Assembly (NCBI RefSeq): GCF_004011695.2
Contig: NC_082408.1
Span: forward strand, 1,535,501-1,599,500
Origin: Ascochyta rabiei
Taxonomy: Eukaryota > Ascomycota > Dothideomycetes > Pleosporales > Didymellaceae
Direction of reading: 5' to 3'
DNA: 64,000 nucleotides
Positions within the stretch are counted from its first letter, which is position 1. Each line of letters begins with the position of its first letter. Positions 11,846 to 22,220 of the stretch are shown piece after piece. The notes below the pieces were generated by a model. The model made no database searches, was not told where the DNA came from, and saw only the letters and a list, made by a program, of their open reading frames with translations. The translations under genes and the position numbers were made by a program.

Positions 11846-12509
11846 TCAGTTACGGCCCTACACGGAACTGTTAGCATTCGTCTTGAGGTGTACAGCTTGC
11901 ACGAAGGAAGTGTAGGGTTCTCATACCTCCAAGAAGCCGTTGATGAAGTTGGCTGGCAACCTCGCCTTGGGGTCTTCTTCGGCACGGAAGTACTTGAGAA
12001 CGTGCGAAAGCTGCTTCCAGAAGTTGAGTGTCTCTTGGTACTCCTGGTGACTGTTGAACAGCAGAACATCTACCGTCTTCATCTGATTCACGTATCGATG
12101 CCGCTCGAACTCTTGCCGCATCTTCGTCCGGAGTGTGGAGACGGGGAGGTTCAGAGAGTACATAGTCTGGATCTCGGGAGCCTGCAAGGTCGGGTCAGCC
12201 TCTGATGTTTCGTCGACGGCCGTTCCTGTGTATGTCCATAGCTCCACCGTCCTCTGTACGGTTCTCCACCCCTACCGCAAGGCCTTTGTGTTTCCCAAGC
12301 TTTTTGTTTTTACCGGAGTTCGAGCGTCCTGAACGAGGAGAACGTACCGATCGCAGCCAGTCTCGGTAGCTGTGGATGACCCTCTTCTTCGCATCAGTCC
12401 AGTTGACCGCTGTACCCGCGTTAGCGCTTCAGACCCTCCAATGGCTGTATCAGGCGCTGTGCATACATGAGCGCGTGCGCTGGGCAAGGTAGGTAGCGTT
12501 GATAACCAT
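11846..12509 (-). CDS. Complex I LYR subunit NDUFA6 / NUO-14.8 (B14)
   Basis: Accessory subunit of mitochondrial NADH:ubiquinone oxidoreductase, LYR family, which binds the acyl carrier protein at the matrix arm. Reading on the minus strand, exons are 12467-12509, 12348-12409, 11927-12181 and 11846-11857, giving 123 residues. Exon 2 carries the LYR-like S-Y-R-D-W-L-R motif. Exon 3 begins A-P-E-I-Q-T-M-Y-S-L, diagnostic of fungal 14.8-kDa subunits. The last exon is only 12 nt (G-R-N-stop). Without it the protein would end in F-L-E-V; with it the ending F-L-E-G-R-N matches what I recall of the family. The gene is divergent from BUD31, 253 bp apart, and easily missed because coding sequence is split into small exons. 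Confidence 0.9.
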
Positions 12510-12762
12510 TTTAGCGGTGTTGCGGAGCTCGAGTGTTCACCGAGCCTGCTATGGAGTGACGATGCGGCTCGGTGGAGTGGATTGCTTGGCATTTCGCTAG
12601 CGTGCTTCTGGTGGGCGGCGCTTTCTGAAAGTCGAAGATGGAACGGCTGCCTCAAACATACACCAAACAACCACACCACCAACATCGGCGCATACGTGCT
12701 CTCTAGATCATCGAGCGAGTCAAACCATCAACCGGTTCCTATAAGCGCTTTAAATCAACACC
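12510..12762. promoter_or_regulatory. Divergent promoter region NDUFA6 / BUD31
   Basis: 253 bp separate the two start codons, so a compact bidirectional promoter is expected. No specific element was identified. Confidence 0.45.
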
Positions 12763-13212
12763 ATGCCACCAATCCGCACAGCACGCGCCTCGAAGAAGGC
12801 CCCACCTGATGGCTTCGAAGACCTGGAAGATACACTTCTCGAATTCCAGAACAAGATGAAAGACGCCGAGAACGCATCGCACGAGGGCAGAAAGAAGTAC
12901 GAAATGACATGGCCCATCTTCCAGATCACCCACCAGCGCTCACGATACATCTACGACATGTACTACGAGAAAGAAGCCATCAGCAAGCAACTCTACGACT
13001 ACCTGCTCAAGAATGGTTACGCAGACGCCATGTTGATTGCGAAATGGAAGAAGCAGGGCTATGAAAAGCTGTGCTGCACAAGGTGCATTCAGACCAAGGA
13101 GACAAACTTTAGGTCGACGTGCATCTGTCGCGTGCCCAAGGGACAGATGAAGGAGGGCCAAGATATCCAGTGCGTGAACTGCGGCTGCAGAGGATGCGGT
13201 TCTAGTGACTGA
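12763..13212 (+). CDS. BUD31: Splicing factor BUD31 / G10 protein
   Basis: Intronless 149-residue G10/BUD31 protein (yeast Bud31/Cwc14), a component of activated spliceosomes associated with the Prp19-related complex. The whole protein matches the family. The N terminus contains P-P-D-G-F-E and a helical E-F-x-N-K-M-K-D-A-E segment. The middle holds the tract W-P-I-F-x-I-x-H-Q-R-S-R-Y-I-Y-D. The C terminus has Cys-rich zinc-binding motifs (C-C-T-R-C-I, T-C-I-C-R-V-P and C-V-N-C-G-C-R-G-C). Length equals the usual family length. It is divergent from the complex I subunit gene. Nuclear location is inferred from family knowledge. Confidence 0.96.
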   Translation: MPPIRTARASKKAPPDGFEDLEDTLLEFQNKMKDAENASHEGRKKYEMTWPIFQITHQRSRYIYDMYYEKEAISKQLYDYLLKNGYADAMLIAKWKKQGYEKLCCTRCIQTKETNFRSTCICRVPKGQMKEGQDIQCVNCGCRGCGSSD

Positions 13213-13654
13213 GAGAAGAGGAGGATTCGGCTGCAAAGACACCAATGCTGAGCAGGCCATGAACGATTGCCTACAATCCAGGAGCGCTTGGTTCTGACAT
13301 GTTCTGCACATCGATACGAGCGAGCTGCTTGAACCACCTATATTGGTTGAGCTCACACGATATCCGAGCTGGCGAGCCCCTGCGGTATTTACGATTGGAG
13401 TTGATGGAGTAAATTCCTGACGAAAGAAGAGATAAGCGCGTCGCGAGCAACTTCAGAGGGTGTGTCGGACCAGTCATTAGTTTACATTCAGTCGTTAACA
13501 TGTCTACAGACACAATACAAGAAGTGGAAGAGTCTATCCATGATGATGCCTCCAAGGGTATACCGAAACGCCGCGCTAATCGTGCCTTCAAACGTGCCAT
13601 AAGCTCTCCATCTATCATCTGCCGTTACCCACGCAACTGTAGTTCACGCTGCCT
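13213..13654. other. Intergenic, convergent 3' flanks
   Basis: Between the stop codons of BUD31 and the minus-strand membrane protein. No supported gene. Confidence 0.45.
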
Positions 13655-14608
13655 TCAAGTTTTAACAGTTGGCCCTGGATCAGGACCCAATTCAAGTCTG
13701 ATCTCTTCCCAATATTCCTGCGCACCCCGCGCGTCACGACGGGACCTTTCCTGCGCAAAGTACTCCGAGCTGATGGATCTTCGTTCCATGTAGGTCCTTC
13801 CAACTCGCAGTGGCTGTGTTGGTGCTGGCTGCACCGGCTGCGGTGGCGCGGGCCAAGCACTCATAACCTCCGAATCCAAGCTACTTCTCTTCTTCGTGTC
13901 TCCCCGCTTGAGTCGAAAGGGACTGCTTCGGTCTATTGGGCTGTCGTTTCCCTCTTCAATCGCTCTCCGCGCTGTGTACCCCGCTGTGGTGATGTCCGCC
14001 GATATCTTAGGCCGTTGGTCGTTCCACGGATTGTGGTGGGCCGCAGCGCCCGGATGGGATTGTGGGCATGGTGATGCATGCCACCCCGCATGTATAATCG
14101 GCGCGCTCATTGCACTCATACTGCGCACCTTCCCACCGCCTGCCATGGAGTCGAAAGAGCTGACTGGCGAGTAAACGTCTTTTTCGGGCACCGGTGGGGG
14201 CGAAGGTCCAGGGTGGCGGATGGCTGGACTGCGTCTACGCCGTTTGCGCAGGCAGAAGTACGTGAATATTGCGGCTGCGATAAAAATGACGGCCACGGGG
14301 ATCATGGCGAGTCCTGCTATGGATCTTGATGAGAGGCCCCCCTTTTCGTGCGAGTGTGCAGCAGGCTCGGTTATGGTTGCCGGCATGGTCGGACTGCTGA
14401 GCGACGACATCGTATCCGAGGGTATGGTGAACTGCTGCGAGGTAGATATTGTAGCCTGTTGTATTCGTAATGTCGGCAAGGGAGGCGATGACGATGTGGG
14501 ATCGGTTGGCTGTTGGATCTTCACAACACCGCCACTCTCTCTATGATGCGTAGTTGTGTACGACACGAATCGTCCTTCGATATGTACCATGCGCTCAATC
14601 GAGTTCAT
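13655..14608 (-). CDS. Single-pass membrane protein with Ser/Thr-rich ectodomain (N terminus uncertain)
   Basis: Unrecognised protein of up to 317 residues. From the ATG at 14608 it shows a Ser/Thr/Pro-rich N-terminal region, then a membrane helix (G-L-A-M-I-P-V-A-V-I-F-I-A-A-A-I-F) directly followed by a stop-transfer cluster L-R-K-R-R-R-R, then a Pro- and Ser-rich cytoplasmic tail ending in an acidic helix. This layout resembles fungal Mid2/Wsc-like or SKG6-type surface sensors, but no Cys-rich WSC domain is visible. There is no signal peptide at this start, so an upstream exon is likely. A different minus-strand frame at 14605-14886 could supply it, but I could not find a convincing splice. 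Function unknown. Confidence 0.6.
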   Translation of the reverse strand: MNSIERMVHIEGRFVSYTTTHHRESGGVVKIQQPTDPTSSSPPLPTLRIQQATISTSQQFTIPSDTMSSLSSPTMPATITEPAAHSHEKGGLSSRSIAGLAMIPVAVIFIAAAIFTYFCLRKRRRRSPAIRHPGPSPPPVPEKDVYSPVSSFDSMAGGGKVRSMSAMSAPIIHAGWHASPCPQSHPGAAAHHNPWNDQRPKISADITTAGYTARRAIEEGNDSPIDRSSPFRLKRGDTKKRSSLDSEVMSAWPAPPQPVQPAPTQPLRVGRTYMERRSISSEYFAQERSRRDARGAQEYWEEIRLELGPDPGPTVKT

Positions 14609-15898
14609 CGCCTTCGTCGTGGCTGCGCGTCACCTGTCGTTGTACGCCACCAACGACAAACGAAGAGCCGCCCTTGCGGAACGCTTGTGGATGCTACGTA
14701 TAGCTGTTGGTGTCCAAGAACTTCTGGTATAGCTTCGACAAAGATGCGCTTTTCGAGAATAGTATCCAACAAAGATATGCTTTGAAAGCCCTTGGTGTTC
14801 ACAGCGTGCGTGTGCTGTGGGAGCCTGCAGGGCGCCCTCTGGTTATACATTGTCCCCTTGTCGACGGAAGAAACAAAGTCCATCACGCTGCTTCGCCCTG
14901 CCTACCTAATGCTTCCCTGCCCACCCACCCACCATCAAGTCCGTCGTTGCTTTGTCAGGCCATGATAGATCTCGCTAGCTTTCTGCGCGGGATGCACGAC
15001 CAGATCGGACTTTGCCGATCCACCACCCATGTTCGTCCTGAAACGTCGACACCTGTCTCTGTGAGGAGAGTCGCAGCGCGCGTGGCCCTAATGTGGCGGG
15101 ACAGCGGACAAGCAAAGCACAATGACGAGCAGGGCGTGGTTTCAGATTGGCACAAAGCAATGCAGAATCGGGATCGACTTGGGGAAAAACGGGTGTGATC
15201 CCCGTGTCGTTACGAGCACTGTTTGCTTCTTCGACGGCGATGGATATGCGTGGAAATTGATGACATGTTGTGGTGGTGTGTTCAGGCTCTGCTGCCCCAT
15301 CTCAGGCTTGATCATGCCCTCTTTGCGCCCCAGTGTTTGCGATGTGCTTAGGAAGCCACGATGTTCAGCTCGTCGGCGGCGGAAAAAGCGTGCACTGTGA
15401 GGTATGGATGTCCGATGTTTGAAAACATGTGCACTCCGAGGAAACTGCTTCTGGTTAGGCTGCCGCTCCTGGCGTGGGGTCTGGTCTTGGATGAGGCTCA
15501 GCACCGTTGCGTGAACACCAAAAGTCCGCTTGCAGGACTCCCCAGGTTTTCAGGATGGTTGAGCTGATGGGGTTGACTCTATTTCGCGACAAGTTCGTGG
15601 CTGGAGCAACGCAGCTAGCCTGACAGCGGCAGACACTCGGTTAGAAGGGCACGGTGTTGGATGTGTGCTCAGCGTGGTTGGAAGGTGGTTGGAATACTTT
15701 TGATACTAGTGGCGACAGCACAGTGATTGAAGCATCAAACTTTGGAAACGTTGCACTAAGTCCAGGTCCGGCAGGCACGATGAGACAGCCGGCCGTAGTC
15801 AGGATCTCACACAGTACGACTCTCTGCGGACGGACGATTGAAGACGTTCACCCCTCCACTTGTACGCCTTTGAGCCACTCACCTGAATTATCGACATC
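14609..15898. other. Intergenic or unresolved 5' exons
   Basis: About 1.3 kb without a supported gene. The left part may hold 5' exons of the single-pass membrane protein. Open frames on the plus strand here look random (Cys- and Pro-rich, no motif). Confidence 0.4.
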
Positions 15899-16309
15899 AT
15901 GGACTCCTACGTGGCCGAGCAAAAGTGTCTGCTTCCCATGGTGTCGCCAACGCCAGGATGTGCGCCACAGCGGAGGACGTTCGTTCGCCGTCACCACGAT
16001 CTTATCGAGTCGCTCACTCTCGCTCTCATCTTTTCCCTCGCAGTCTCGCAGTGTTTGACCCTCTACGGCATCCACAGCTTGCCATATCTCTCACCCTCGA
16101 ACCAACTCATCACCTTCCTTAGCAACCTTGCCGGCGCTCTGCGCGTCTCGATCCCCGCAAGCCTGCCCACAGCGACGCTTCTGTTCATAGCGACGCCCTA
16201 CGTCGCGCGGCCAGACCGTATTGTGGCATCTTGGTATCTGATTCTGCTTTGCTACCTTGTTGGCTCGACGTCAGGAGCGCTGTTGCTGCTGTGGGGTCTG
16301 GGGAGCTAA
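15899..16309 (+). CDS. Small hypothetical membrane protein
   Basis: Intronless 136-residue open frame with three clear hydrophobic segments: L-T-L-A-L-I-F-S-L-A-V-S near residues 40-60, A-T-L-L-F-I-A-T-P-Y-V near 90-105, and Y-L-I-L-L-C-Y-L-V-G-S-T-S-G-A-L-L-L-L-W at the C terminus. A short polar N terminus with basic residues precedes the first helix. I do not recognise a family. The patterned hydrophobicity makes a real gene more likely than chance, but no conserved motif confirms it. It lies just upstream of ArgJ on the same strand, with 374 bp between them. Confidence 0.5.
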   Translation: MDSYVAEQKCLLPMVSPTPGCAPQRRTFVRRHHDLIESLTLALIFSLAVSQCLTLYGIHSLPYLSPSNQLITFLSNLAGALRVSIPASLPTATLLFIATPYVARPDRIVASWYLILLCYLVGSTSGALLLLWGLGS

Positions 16310-16683
16310 GGAGGCTAAGGAGCTGCTGCTAGGGCGGTATTGGCTTGGTGTTCGTTGTGGGGCCCGATAGCGGACGTGGAGGGAGCTGCATCCTTCGACG
16401 CGGGAATTTTGGAGAGCTGCTGGAACAGTCCTTGCGGTGTTTAGAGTCACTGCGGTGTGTGGGTTGACACTTGGAAGATTGTGCATATACAAAGCTCGTC
16501 AAGGTATGTTGCTGTTGCGCCGGCACTATTCTGTCGTTCTGCGAAGCTTCAGACAGCTTGCTGAAGCTATCGAGGCTCTGCGTCATTTGCGATTGCGCGT
16601 TTCTCTCAACTACAGCAATTGTACTCACAACATAGCAGTTCTATACCCGTGACTGGCTAAGCTCACTGCATCTCTCGTCCACC
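16310..16683. other. ArgJ upstream region
   Basis: 374 bp upstream of the ArgJ start. No gene; no specific element recognised. Confidence 0.45.
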
Positions 16684-18081
16684 ATGTCTCTTGCACGTCC
16701 CAACCCCCGGTTCCTCGCTCGCACAAACCGCATTTTTGCGTCACAGACACGAGGCTACGCTGCGCCTGGCGACGGTGCAATTCCTGCTGCAAAGAAGAAG
16801 TATATCCCGACGTCCGGCACATACCCTCTTGGCTTCAAGGCTGGTAGTGCACACGTTGGCGTGAAGGCTTCGAACACCCGATTCGACGACCTCGCACTCA
16901 TTGCATCCGATTCACCATGCGCCGGTGCCGCCGTGTTCACTACGAACAAGTTCCAGGCTGCGCCTGTTACCGTGAGCCGCAACCTGCTGAAGAGCAGGAA
17001 GGGCGAGGGTATCAGGTCTGTCATCATCAACAGCGGGTGCGCAAACGCCGTGACAGGAAAAGGTGGCATTGAAGATGCTACGTTGATGGGCAAAGAGACG
17101 GACAAGGCCTTCATTCAGGATAGCAATGGCGAATACGATGGCCGAAGTCGAAGCATCGTCATGAGCACCGGTGTTATTGGCCAGCGACTACCGGTCCAGA
17201 AGATCGTCTCGAAGATTCCCACCGCATACTATAACCTCGGGGATACACATGAGCACTGGCTGGGCACCGCGAAAGCTATCTGCACGACCGATACGTTCCC
17301 CAAGCTTGTCTCCAAGACCTTCACACTGCCAAGCAGCCAGGACGAGTATCGCATCGCCGGTATGACCAAGGGCGCAGGCATGATCCACCCCAACATGGCT
17401 ACCCTCCTGGGTGTGATCTGCACTGACGCCCCTGTGGCTGCCGATCCCCTACAGACAGCATTGACATCTGCGATCTCGAAGTCCTTCAACAGCATCTCCA
17501 TCGACGGTGACACATCCACCAACGACACCGTCGCCATTCTCGCCAACGGAGCAGCCGGCGGCAAGACCATCTCCACCACATCATCTCCCGACTTCGACGC
17601 CTTCCAGAAGACGCTCACCGACTTCGCCATCGATCTTGCCAAACTCGTTGTCCGCGACGGCGAAGGCGCAACAAAGTTTGTCACCATCCGTGTCACCAAC
17701 GCCGCGACCTACAAGGACGCGCACCGTGTCGCCTCAACAATTGCTCGTTCGCCACTTGTCAAGACAGCCTTGTACGGTAAAGACGCAAACTGGGGCCGCA
17801 TTCTGTGCGCCACCGGGTATGCCGAGAACGTCGACTCTGTGATTCCCGAAGAGACCAGCGTGAGCTTCATTCCCTCGGACGGAAGCGAGGAGTTGAAGCT
17901 GCTGGTGAAGGGTGAACCCGAGCAGGTTGACGAGGAGCGTGCGGCCAAGATCTTGGAGGCGGAGGATTTGGAGATCAAAGTCCAGCTTAGTGAGAAGAAG
18001 GCGTACAAGGAGGAGGCGGTGTTCTGGACGTGCGATTTCTCTCATGAGTATGTTACTATCAACGGGGATTACCGGACATGA
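16684..18081 (+). CDS. ARG7: Bifunctional ornithine acetyltransferase / N-acetylglutamate synthase, mitochondrial
   Basis: ArgJ enzyme of the cyclic arginine pathway: it transfers acetyl from N-acetylornithine to glutamate and can also acetylate glutamate from acetyl-CoA. Intronless, 465 residues. The N terminus is rich in Arg, Ser and Ala and lacks acidic residues, as expected for a mitochondrial presequence. The autoprocessing site is seen in N-M-A-T-L-L-G; cleavage before Thr at about residue 240 would generate alpha and beta chains and expose the catalytic Thr. Upstream K-G-A-G-M-I and downstream G-R-D/A-N-W-G-R-I-type motifs ([10 protein letters not shown]) are conserved. Yeast names are ARG7/ECM40. 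Confidence 0.96.
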   Translation: MSLARPNPRFLARTNRIFASQTRGYAAPGDGAIPAAKKKYIPTSGTYPLGFKAGSAHVGVKASNTRFDDLALIASDSPCAGAAVFTTNKFQAAPVTVSRNLLKSRKGEGIRSVIINSGCANAVTGKGGIEDATLMGKETDKAFIQDSNGEYDGRSRSIVMSTGVIGQRLPVQKIVSKIPTAYYNLGDTHEHWLGTAKAICTTDTFPKLVSKTFTLPSSQDEYRIAGMTKGAGMIHPNMATLLGVICTDAPVAADPLQTALTSAISKSFNSISIDGDTSTNDTVAILANGAAGGKTISTTSSPDFDAFQKTLTDFAIDLAKLVVRDGEGATKFVTIRVTNAATYKDAHRVASTIARSPLVKTALYGKDANWGRILCATGYAENVDSVIPEETSVSFIPSDGSEELKLLVKGEPEQVDEERAAKILEAEDLEIKVQLSEKKAYKEEAVFWTCDFSHEYVTINGDYRT

Positions 18082-18978
18082 TGAGGATTGGGGGTATGTA
18101 CCACGGTGGAATTTAGATGAGTCACACATCACGAGTTATAATCTGGGTCCGTTGCCGGTGTTGCCTTTTCGTCGATTTGGACCTTCCGGCACGCTGAAGA
18201 GTAAATCAACAATATCGGTCCTCAGGGGCCCATTTCGATCAGTGCGTTCTATGGATGTATTTGAATTGTACACTGTACACTAGCATTCGGGTCCTCTAGG
18301 AGATACAGATGCGCCTCTCATAGACGGACGTTGTACAGCTGGCCTGCCTGTAGGAAATGCTTGAAGAAGCTGAAACCAGACTCGGTACACGAGGCGTTGT
18401 GAAAGAAATTCAGAAGATAAGCGAGAAGACATCTTAAACCATAGCTTCGTCGCTGACTTCTGTTGTAGATGTCGTTCTGTTTTTGTGCGCACGACATCAG
18501 AAACAATGCCTCGAAGCTGCCCTCATTAGTGGAACCAATCGTGAAAATCAATCAATGCCAGTGTTAAGACCCTGCCGCGAGGATTGAGTTTCGGTCTGGC
18601 TTATTAGTATGTCATTCTGGGCCACAATAGAGGCCACCCGTGCTTACAAGCATCACAACAGACATTTACCCGACAAATTTCTCTTCATCGTTCTCGGCCC
18701 TGAAATAACTAAGTTGGGAAGGTCATAGCTGCTGATCCGCTTAGGCGACCAATCAGGGCTCGCTCATGCTAGGCACGCCGGCACGAAGGACGGAAGGGAC
18801 CCGTTTGCGCTCCGTTCTCGAGCGGCAAGGCAAAAGTCTCGTAAGGCGTACCATTGCTGTGGAGTGACACTCGTATAGCTCTCTGGTGCCTGAAATGTGG
18901 TTGCCGTGAAATGGTATAAAAATATCTCAATCTGCCCACAGGCAGACTCACACTCAACAACTTTATACACCATCCACC
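18082..18978. other. Intergenic, start of accessory stretch
   Basis: Nearly 900 bp without a gene. It contains a TATA box (listed) for the secreted protein gene on the right. No repeat or transposon remnant was recognised. Confidence 0.45.
18915..18922 (+). promoter_or_regulatory. TATA box of the secreted-protein gene
   Basis: TATAAAAA, 57 bp before the ATG at 18979. Its position suggests a short 5' UTR and a strong inducible promoter. Confidence 0.6.
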
Positions 18979-19598
18979 ATGCGTATTTCAACTCTCGCAT
19001 TTGCAGGCCTCGCTGCCGCAGCACCATCTTCCCTTGTTGCTCGCAAAGATGGTCGTCCGGATTACTCTGGAACTTACTGGGATGTAACGATCTCAACCCA
19101 GTCTGGGCGTCCTGGCTACAGCATCCGCGACCTTACAACGACTTTCCACAGGGCAGGTGCTGAGCAAACGGTTCCAGGGTCGTGCCATTATAGTTTCGTG
19201 CCACAGGGAACAAGCGCGCCGGCGGTCACCGATCGCTGTGATAAGGGCCTTACTTACACTTGGAATTGTAAGTCGATGCTCTAGACAGAATCCACACATC
19301 CTCCTGCTATATTTTTCCTCCCTAAGAATGATAGAGGTATCTCATCAAGGGGAACGGCTCTGACTTTGGAACAGATACCACACTTACTATGAGGCAAGAT
19401 GTTGTGGTTGGAAACGAAACCATTTGGTTCTTTGCAACTCCAACAAAGATTGAAACTACACGCAAGTCGGACGGTACAGGTGGAAGCTCCTACACGGGAA
19501 CTGGAAGAGTGGAGCTCCATCACTACTGCAACGACCATGGATGCTCTGACGTGGATGGTTGTGTGACAATTGAGTGTCAGGAAGGAAAGACCAATTAA
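18979..19598 (+). CDS. Small secreted cysteine-containing protein (effector candidate)
   Basis: Predicted 170-residue secreted protein. Exons are 18979-19267 and 19375-19598; the 107-nt intron has a GTAAGT donor and a CTGAC branch site near its CAG acceptor. A signal peptide is visible (M-R-I-S-T-L-A-F-A-G-L-A-A-A-A-P). The mature part has six Cys: two in the first exon (S-C-H-Y-S-F and D-R-C-D) and four in the C-terminal Y-C-N-D-H-G-C, G-C-V and E-C-Q. The pattern of aromatic beta-strands with S-C-x-Y-S-F weakly recalls the Alt a 1-like (AA1-like) fold of Dothideomycetes, but I cannot confirm this. Short size, secretion, TATA promoter and location in an accessory stretch fit an effector or allergen-like protein. 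Function is unknown. Confidence 0.75.
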
Positions 19599-20533
19599 AC
19601 ACTCACGGACATTGAGAGAAATTAGAGAATTATGACTTCATATTGAGGGCACTGAACAAAATCAAAGAACTACTGAACGCCACCGTCGAAGGATGTCCCT
19701 TACTTAATCTACTAGCCTTACCTCCACACTTTATGCCCATTCTTTGACCTCTCCCAGCGCTCGTATGCGAACATCATTATCTTTGCAATACCTCTGGTAA
19801 AGAGAGAAAAAGTTTTTGCGACGACTCAGTCTCCCACTACTTAGATCTTGCAGCTCAGCAATTTCGGCACGCCCCGTAGATATCCTATACCTACGTACCT
19901 TTCAATACACCACTTTGAACGTTTCTCTTTTACCTGTGGGGCAAAAGAAATATTTTTTCATCGTACGCCGCCATTCAGAAAAGTAGATTCACTGACGGCC
20001 TTCTTGACGAAGAGGAGCTTCTGGAAGAGTTATTTGAAGAACATTTCCTTGGTATCCACGGAAAGTCAGTCGGGTATAGTGACATCGACTCTCGTCGTAT
20101 CAGCGCTTTTGAAGTATGTCCTAGGATACCACACTACAAGCACACTCTGAGCGCTTCGACGATATCCCATCTTTACTCCAGCCTGTAGCGTTGGTACACG
20201 TCGAGAAATGACTAGAGTCTGGAGGCAGAAATTGTACCACTGCTCCTTTTGAGATCGTCATCAATAATCATCGTTGCTTCTAAATTGATTGTTGTCTTGA
20301 ACAGTAATGGATGCTTGCATAGTTTCAAGGGCCGTAGATATTCGGATTGAGGTTACATACGCTAGATCCCGCTATATATGTTCAGTGTCTCCATTGCATC
20401 TGAAAATACGTTTGCTGTCTTCAACGAAATGTTTGATCCCATCATCCCCGTAGAATCCATACCGCCAGCTGTAAAGCAAGCAAAGCAGAGAAAATGTTGA
20501 CAGTGTCAAGAGCGGTCAAGCAGAAGGTGTTTT
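19599..20533. other. Intergenic with an orphan acidic open frame
   Basis: No supported gene. A plus-strand frame of about 67 codons, open from about 19986 to a stop near 20188, encodes an acidic Leu/Glu-rich stretch but lacks an ATG. It may be an exon or relic (see findings). Confidence 0.35.
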
Positions 20534-20839
20534 GTGGAAGAGAATTTGCAGACGCTAAGCAGCATGCATATGATCAGACCAGCAAGGGAGCTTGAAGGTA
20601 AGTACAAGGAGGCAGTAGCGGTGAACAGGCAGACGCTAGCGCTGAAAGAGACGTTTGAGCGTGAGCATCCAGATATGCTGACAAGCACTAGTAACTTGGC
20701 GCTCGTGCTAAGGCTAATGCTGACGCTATATCTACTACCCAGTCGCACAAACTGCATTAGTCAGACTCTACTTGGAGGTGAACTCGTACGAGCTGCTACA
20801 GCAGAGCTCTCCATTGGTACAACAAATGCTTTTACATAA
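20534..20839 (+). pseudogene. Kinesin-light-chain-type TPR fragment
   Basis: A short frame whose first half reads like one tetratricopeptide repeat of the kinesin light chain type found in fungal NB-ARC/TPR proteins: K-Y-K-E-A-V-A-V-N-R-Q-T-L-A-L-K-E followed by H-P-D-M-L-T-S-T-S-N-L-A-L-V-L. After L-A-L-V-L the similarity stops. Full proteins of this type carry many such repeats after an NTPase domain, and neither is present here. I read it as a relic of a larger STAND-type gene. The first ATG is arbitrary. Confidence 0.55.
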
Positions 20840-21367
20840 TCACTCCAAAACAGCCTCGCAATTCAAAATGGTCACATATATTTGTGCTAATGTGTTAAGC
20901 TAGAAAGATATGTTAAAGCAGGGGCACGAAAGTGAGTAGTCCGCTGGATCTACAGGTCAAGATTCACATATAGCCAAACGGTAGAAAGCACTATAGAGAT
21001 CGAGTTCTCAGTCTGACGCCAGCAGATATGCCAATGCGACTATCGACTTGCAGCTACAATGCTCATTCATTCATGGTGTATGCTTCCAAAGAATGTGCTT
21101 TTCATTCTTTTGGGCACGACATGAGCTGGCCTGCATGACTAAAACCTATTACGATAATAGAAGAATGCCAGAACGACATCGTCAGCATGCAAAAATAAAT
21201 CCAGAAGCTGACTAGGAGAAATGATTGTCTTGTATATAAAGAACGAATGCATTATCGTCAATAGTGTTGTTATCCAGACAGTCAATCCACTTTACTCACT
21301 TCACTTCCAATCTCACTTTCTTACTCCACTCCAACAACAGTTCACCCCAAAAACAGTTCACTCCAAC
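20840..21367. other. Intergenic with TATA box
   Basis: No gene. The right end is the promoter of the small Cys-rich protein, with TATATAAA at 21233-21240. Confidence 0.45.
21233..21240 (+). promoter_or_regulatory. TATA box TATATAAA
   Basis: 128 bp before the ATG of the Cys-rich secreted protein, which leaves room for a 5' UTR of about 100 nt rich in CA and TC. Confidence 0.55.
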
Positions 21368-21764
21368 ATGCAGCTCGCTCTTATCACCTCCATCCTGGCC
21401 TTCTGCGCATCCCAGGTCGCCGCCGATGGAGCCATTACCGTGTGCAGGGGCGCGAATGGCGCCAGCTGCTCGACCATCGGGGGCCTTGCACGCCCCGACA
21501 ACTGCTCCGGCGGGTGCCTCAGCGCTCCCGGCACCAAGAGTGTGAAGGCAGCAAATGTGGATCCTGGTAACTACTGCTGTAAGTGAGCGCGTCTGATTCT
21601 CAGAGTTCTGCGACTTCTCTCCATTGTTGACAATTGATGGCTGACATGGAATCACCCTCGCAGTCACCGCCTACTCGGACAGAAACTGCAATTCAGGCGC
21701 ATTGAAGGTTGAAGGCCACTTTCAAAACGGAAATTTCGAAGCCTACTCGTACGACTGCTGCTAG
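21368..21764 (+). CDS. Small Cys-rich secreted protein (effector candidate)
   Basis: Predicted 103-residue secreted protein. Exons are 21368-21578 and 21664-21764 around an 85-nt intron (GTAAGT...CGCAG). A signal peptide is clear (M-Q-L-A-L-I-T-S-I-L-A-F-C-A-S-Q-V-A-A). The mature chain of about 84 residues has eight Cys (V-C-R, S-C-S, N-C-S, G-C-L, Y-C-F, N-C-N and the final D-C-C), consistent with four disulfides. The intron is needed: without it the frame ends at once after Y-C-C-K. No named family was recognised. Size, Cys content, TATA promoter and a gene-poor neighbourhood are typical of plant-associated effector candidates; antimicrobial activity is an alternative. Confidence 0.72.
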
Positions 21765-22220
21765 ATAGTGGCATCCGTCAGGATTGTTGCCTCAGTACTT
21801 CTTAGTATAGGGGTCCTGCCGGGAGCTACAGGTGGAAATTGGATCGATGATGTACTACCAAGTACGCACTATTGGCACAGCTATGTCATCTAGCATTTCT
21901 CAATCACGAGATTTTTGCACTTTTAATCTGTTTCACATGTTGCGTGAACATGGGCGTCGCAGCGGCCACAAAGCTAGACATGACTTGCTGTGTTGTCATA
22001 CAATTACTAGGGCATAACAATACTCTTTTACAAGCATCGCAGGCCCTAGGGTCTTCTAGAAGGTGCAGCAGCCAAGCAATAATGTTTAACACATGAAGAA
22101 CACTGACTGTAGTTGTTAGGTAGAAGCGGCAAAACCAATGTGTCTTTTAAATAAAAACATTAAGAAGCAATGTAAGTAGTCTAAGCACATAAGTAATACC
22201 ACTCTATAGGCAACAACGAT
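21765..22220. other. Intergenic
   Basis: AT-richer stretch between the Cys-rich protein and the HET-type remnant. No supported gene. Confidence 0.4.

Noticed and set aside
14707..15198. Plus-strand open frame of 163 codons
   Set aside because: No motif, irregular composition, no codon periodicity visible; treated as chance.
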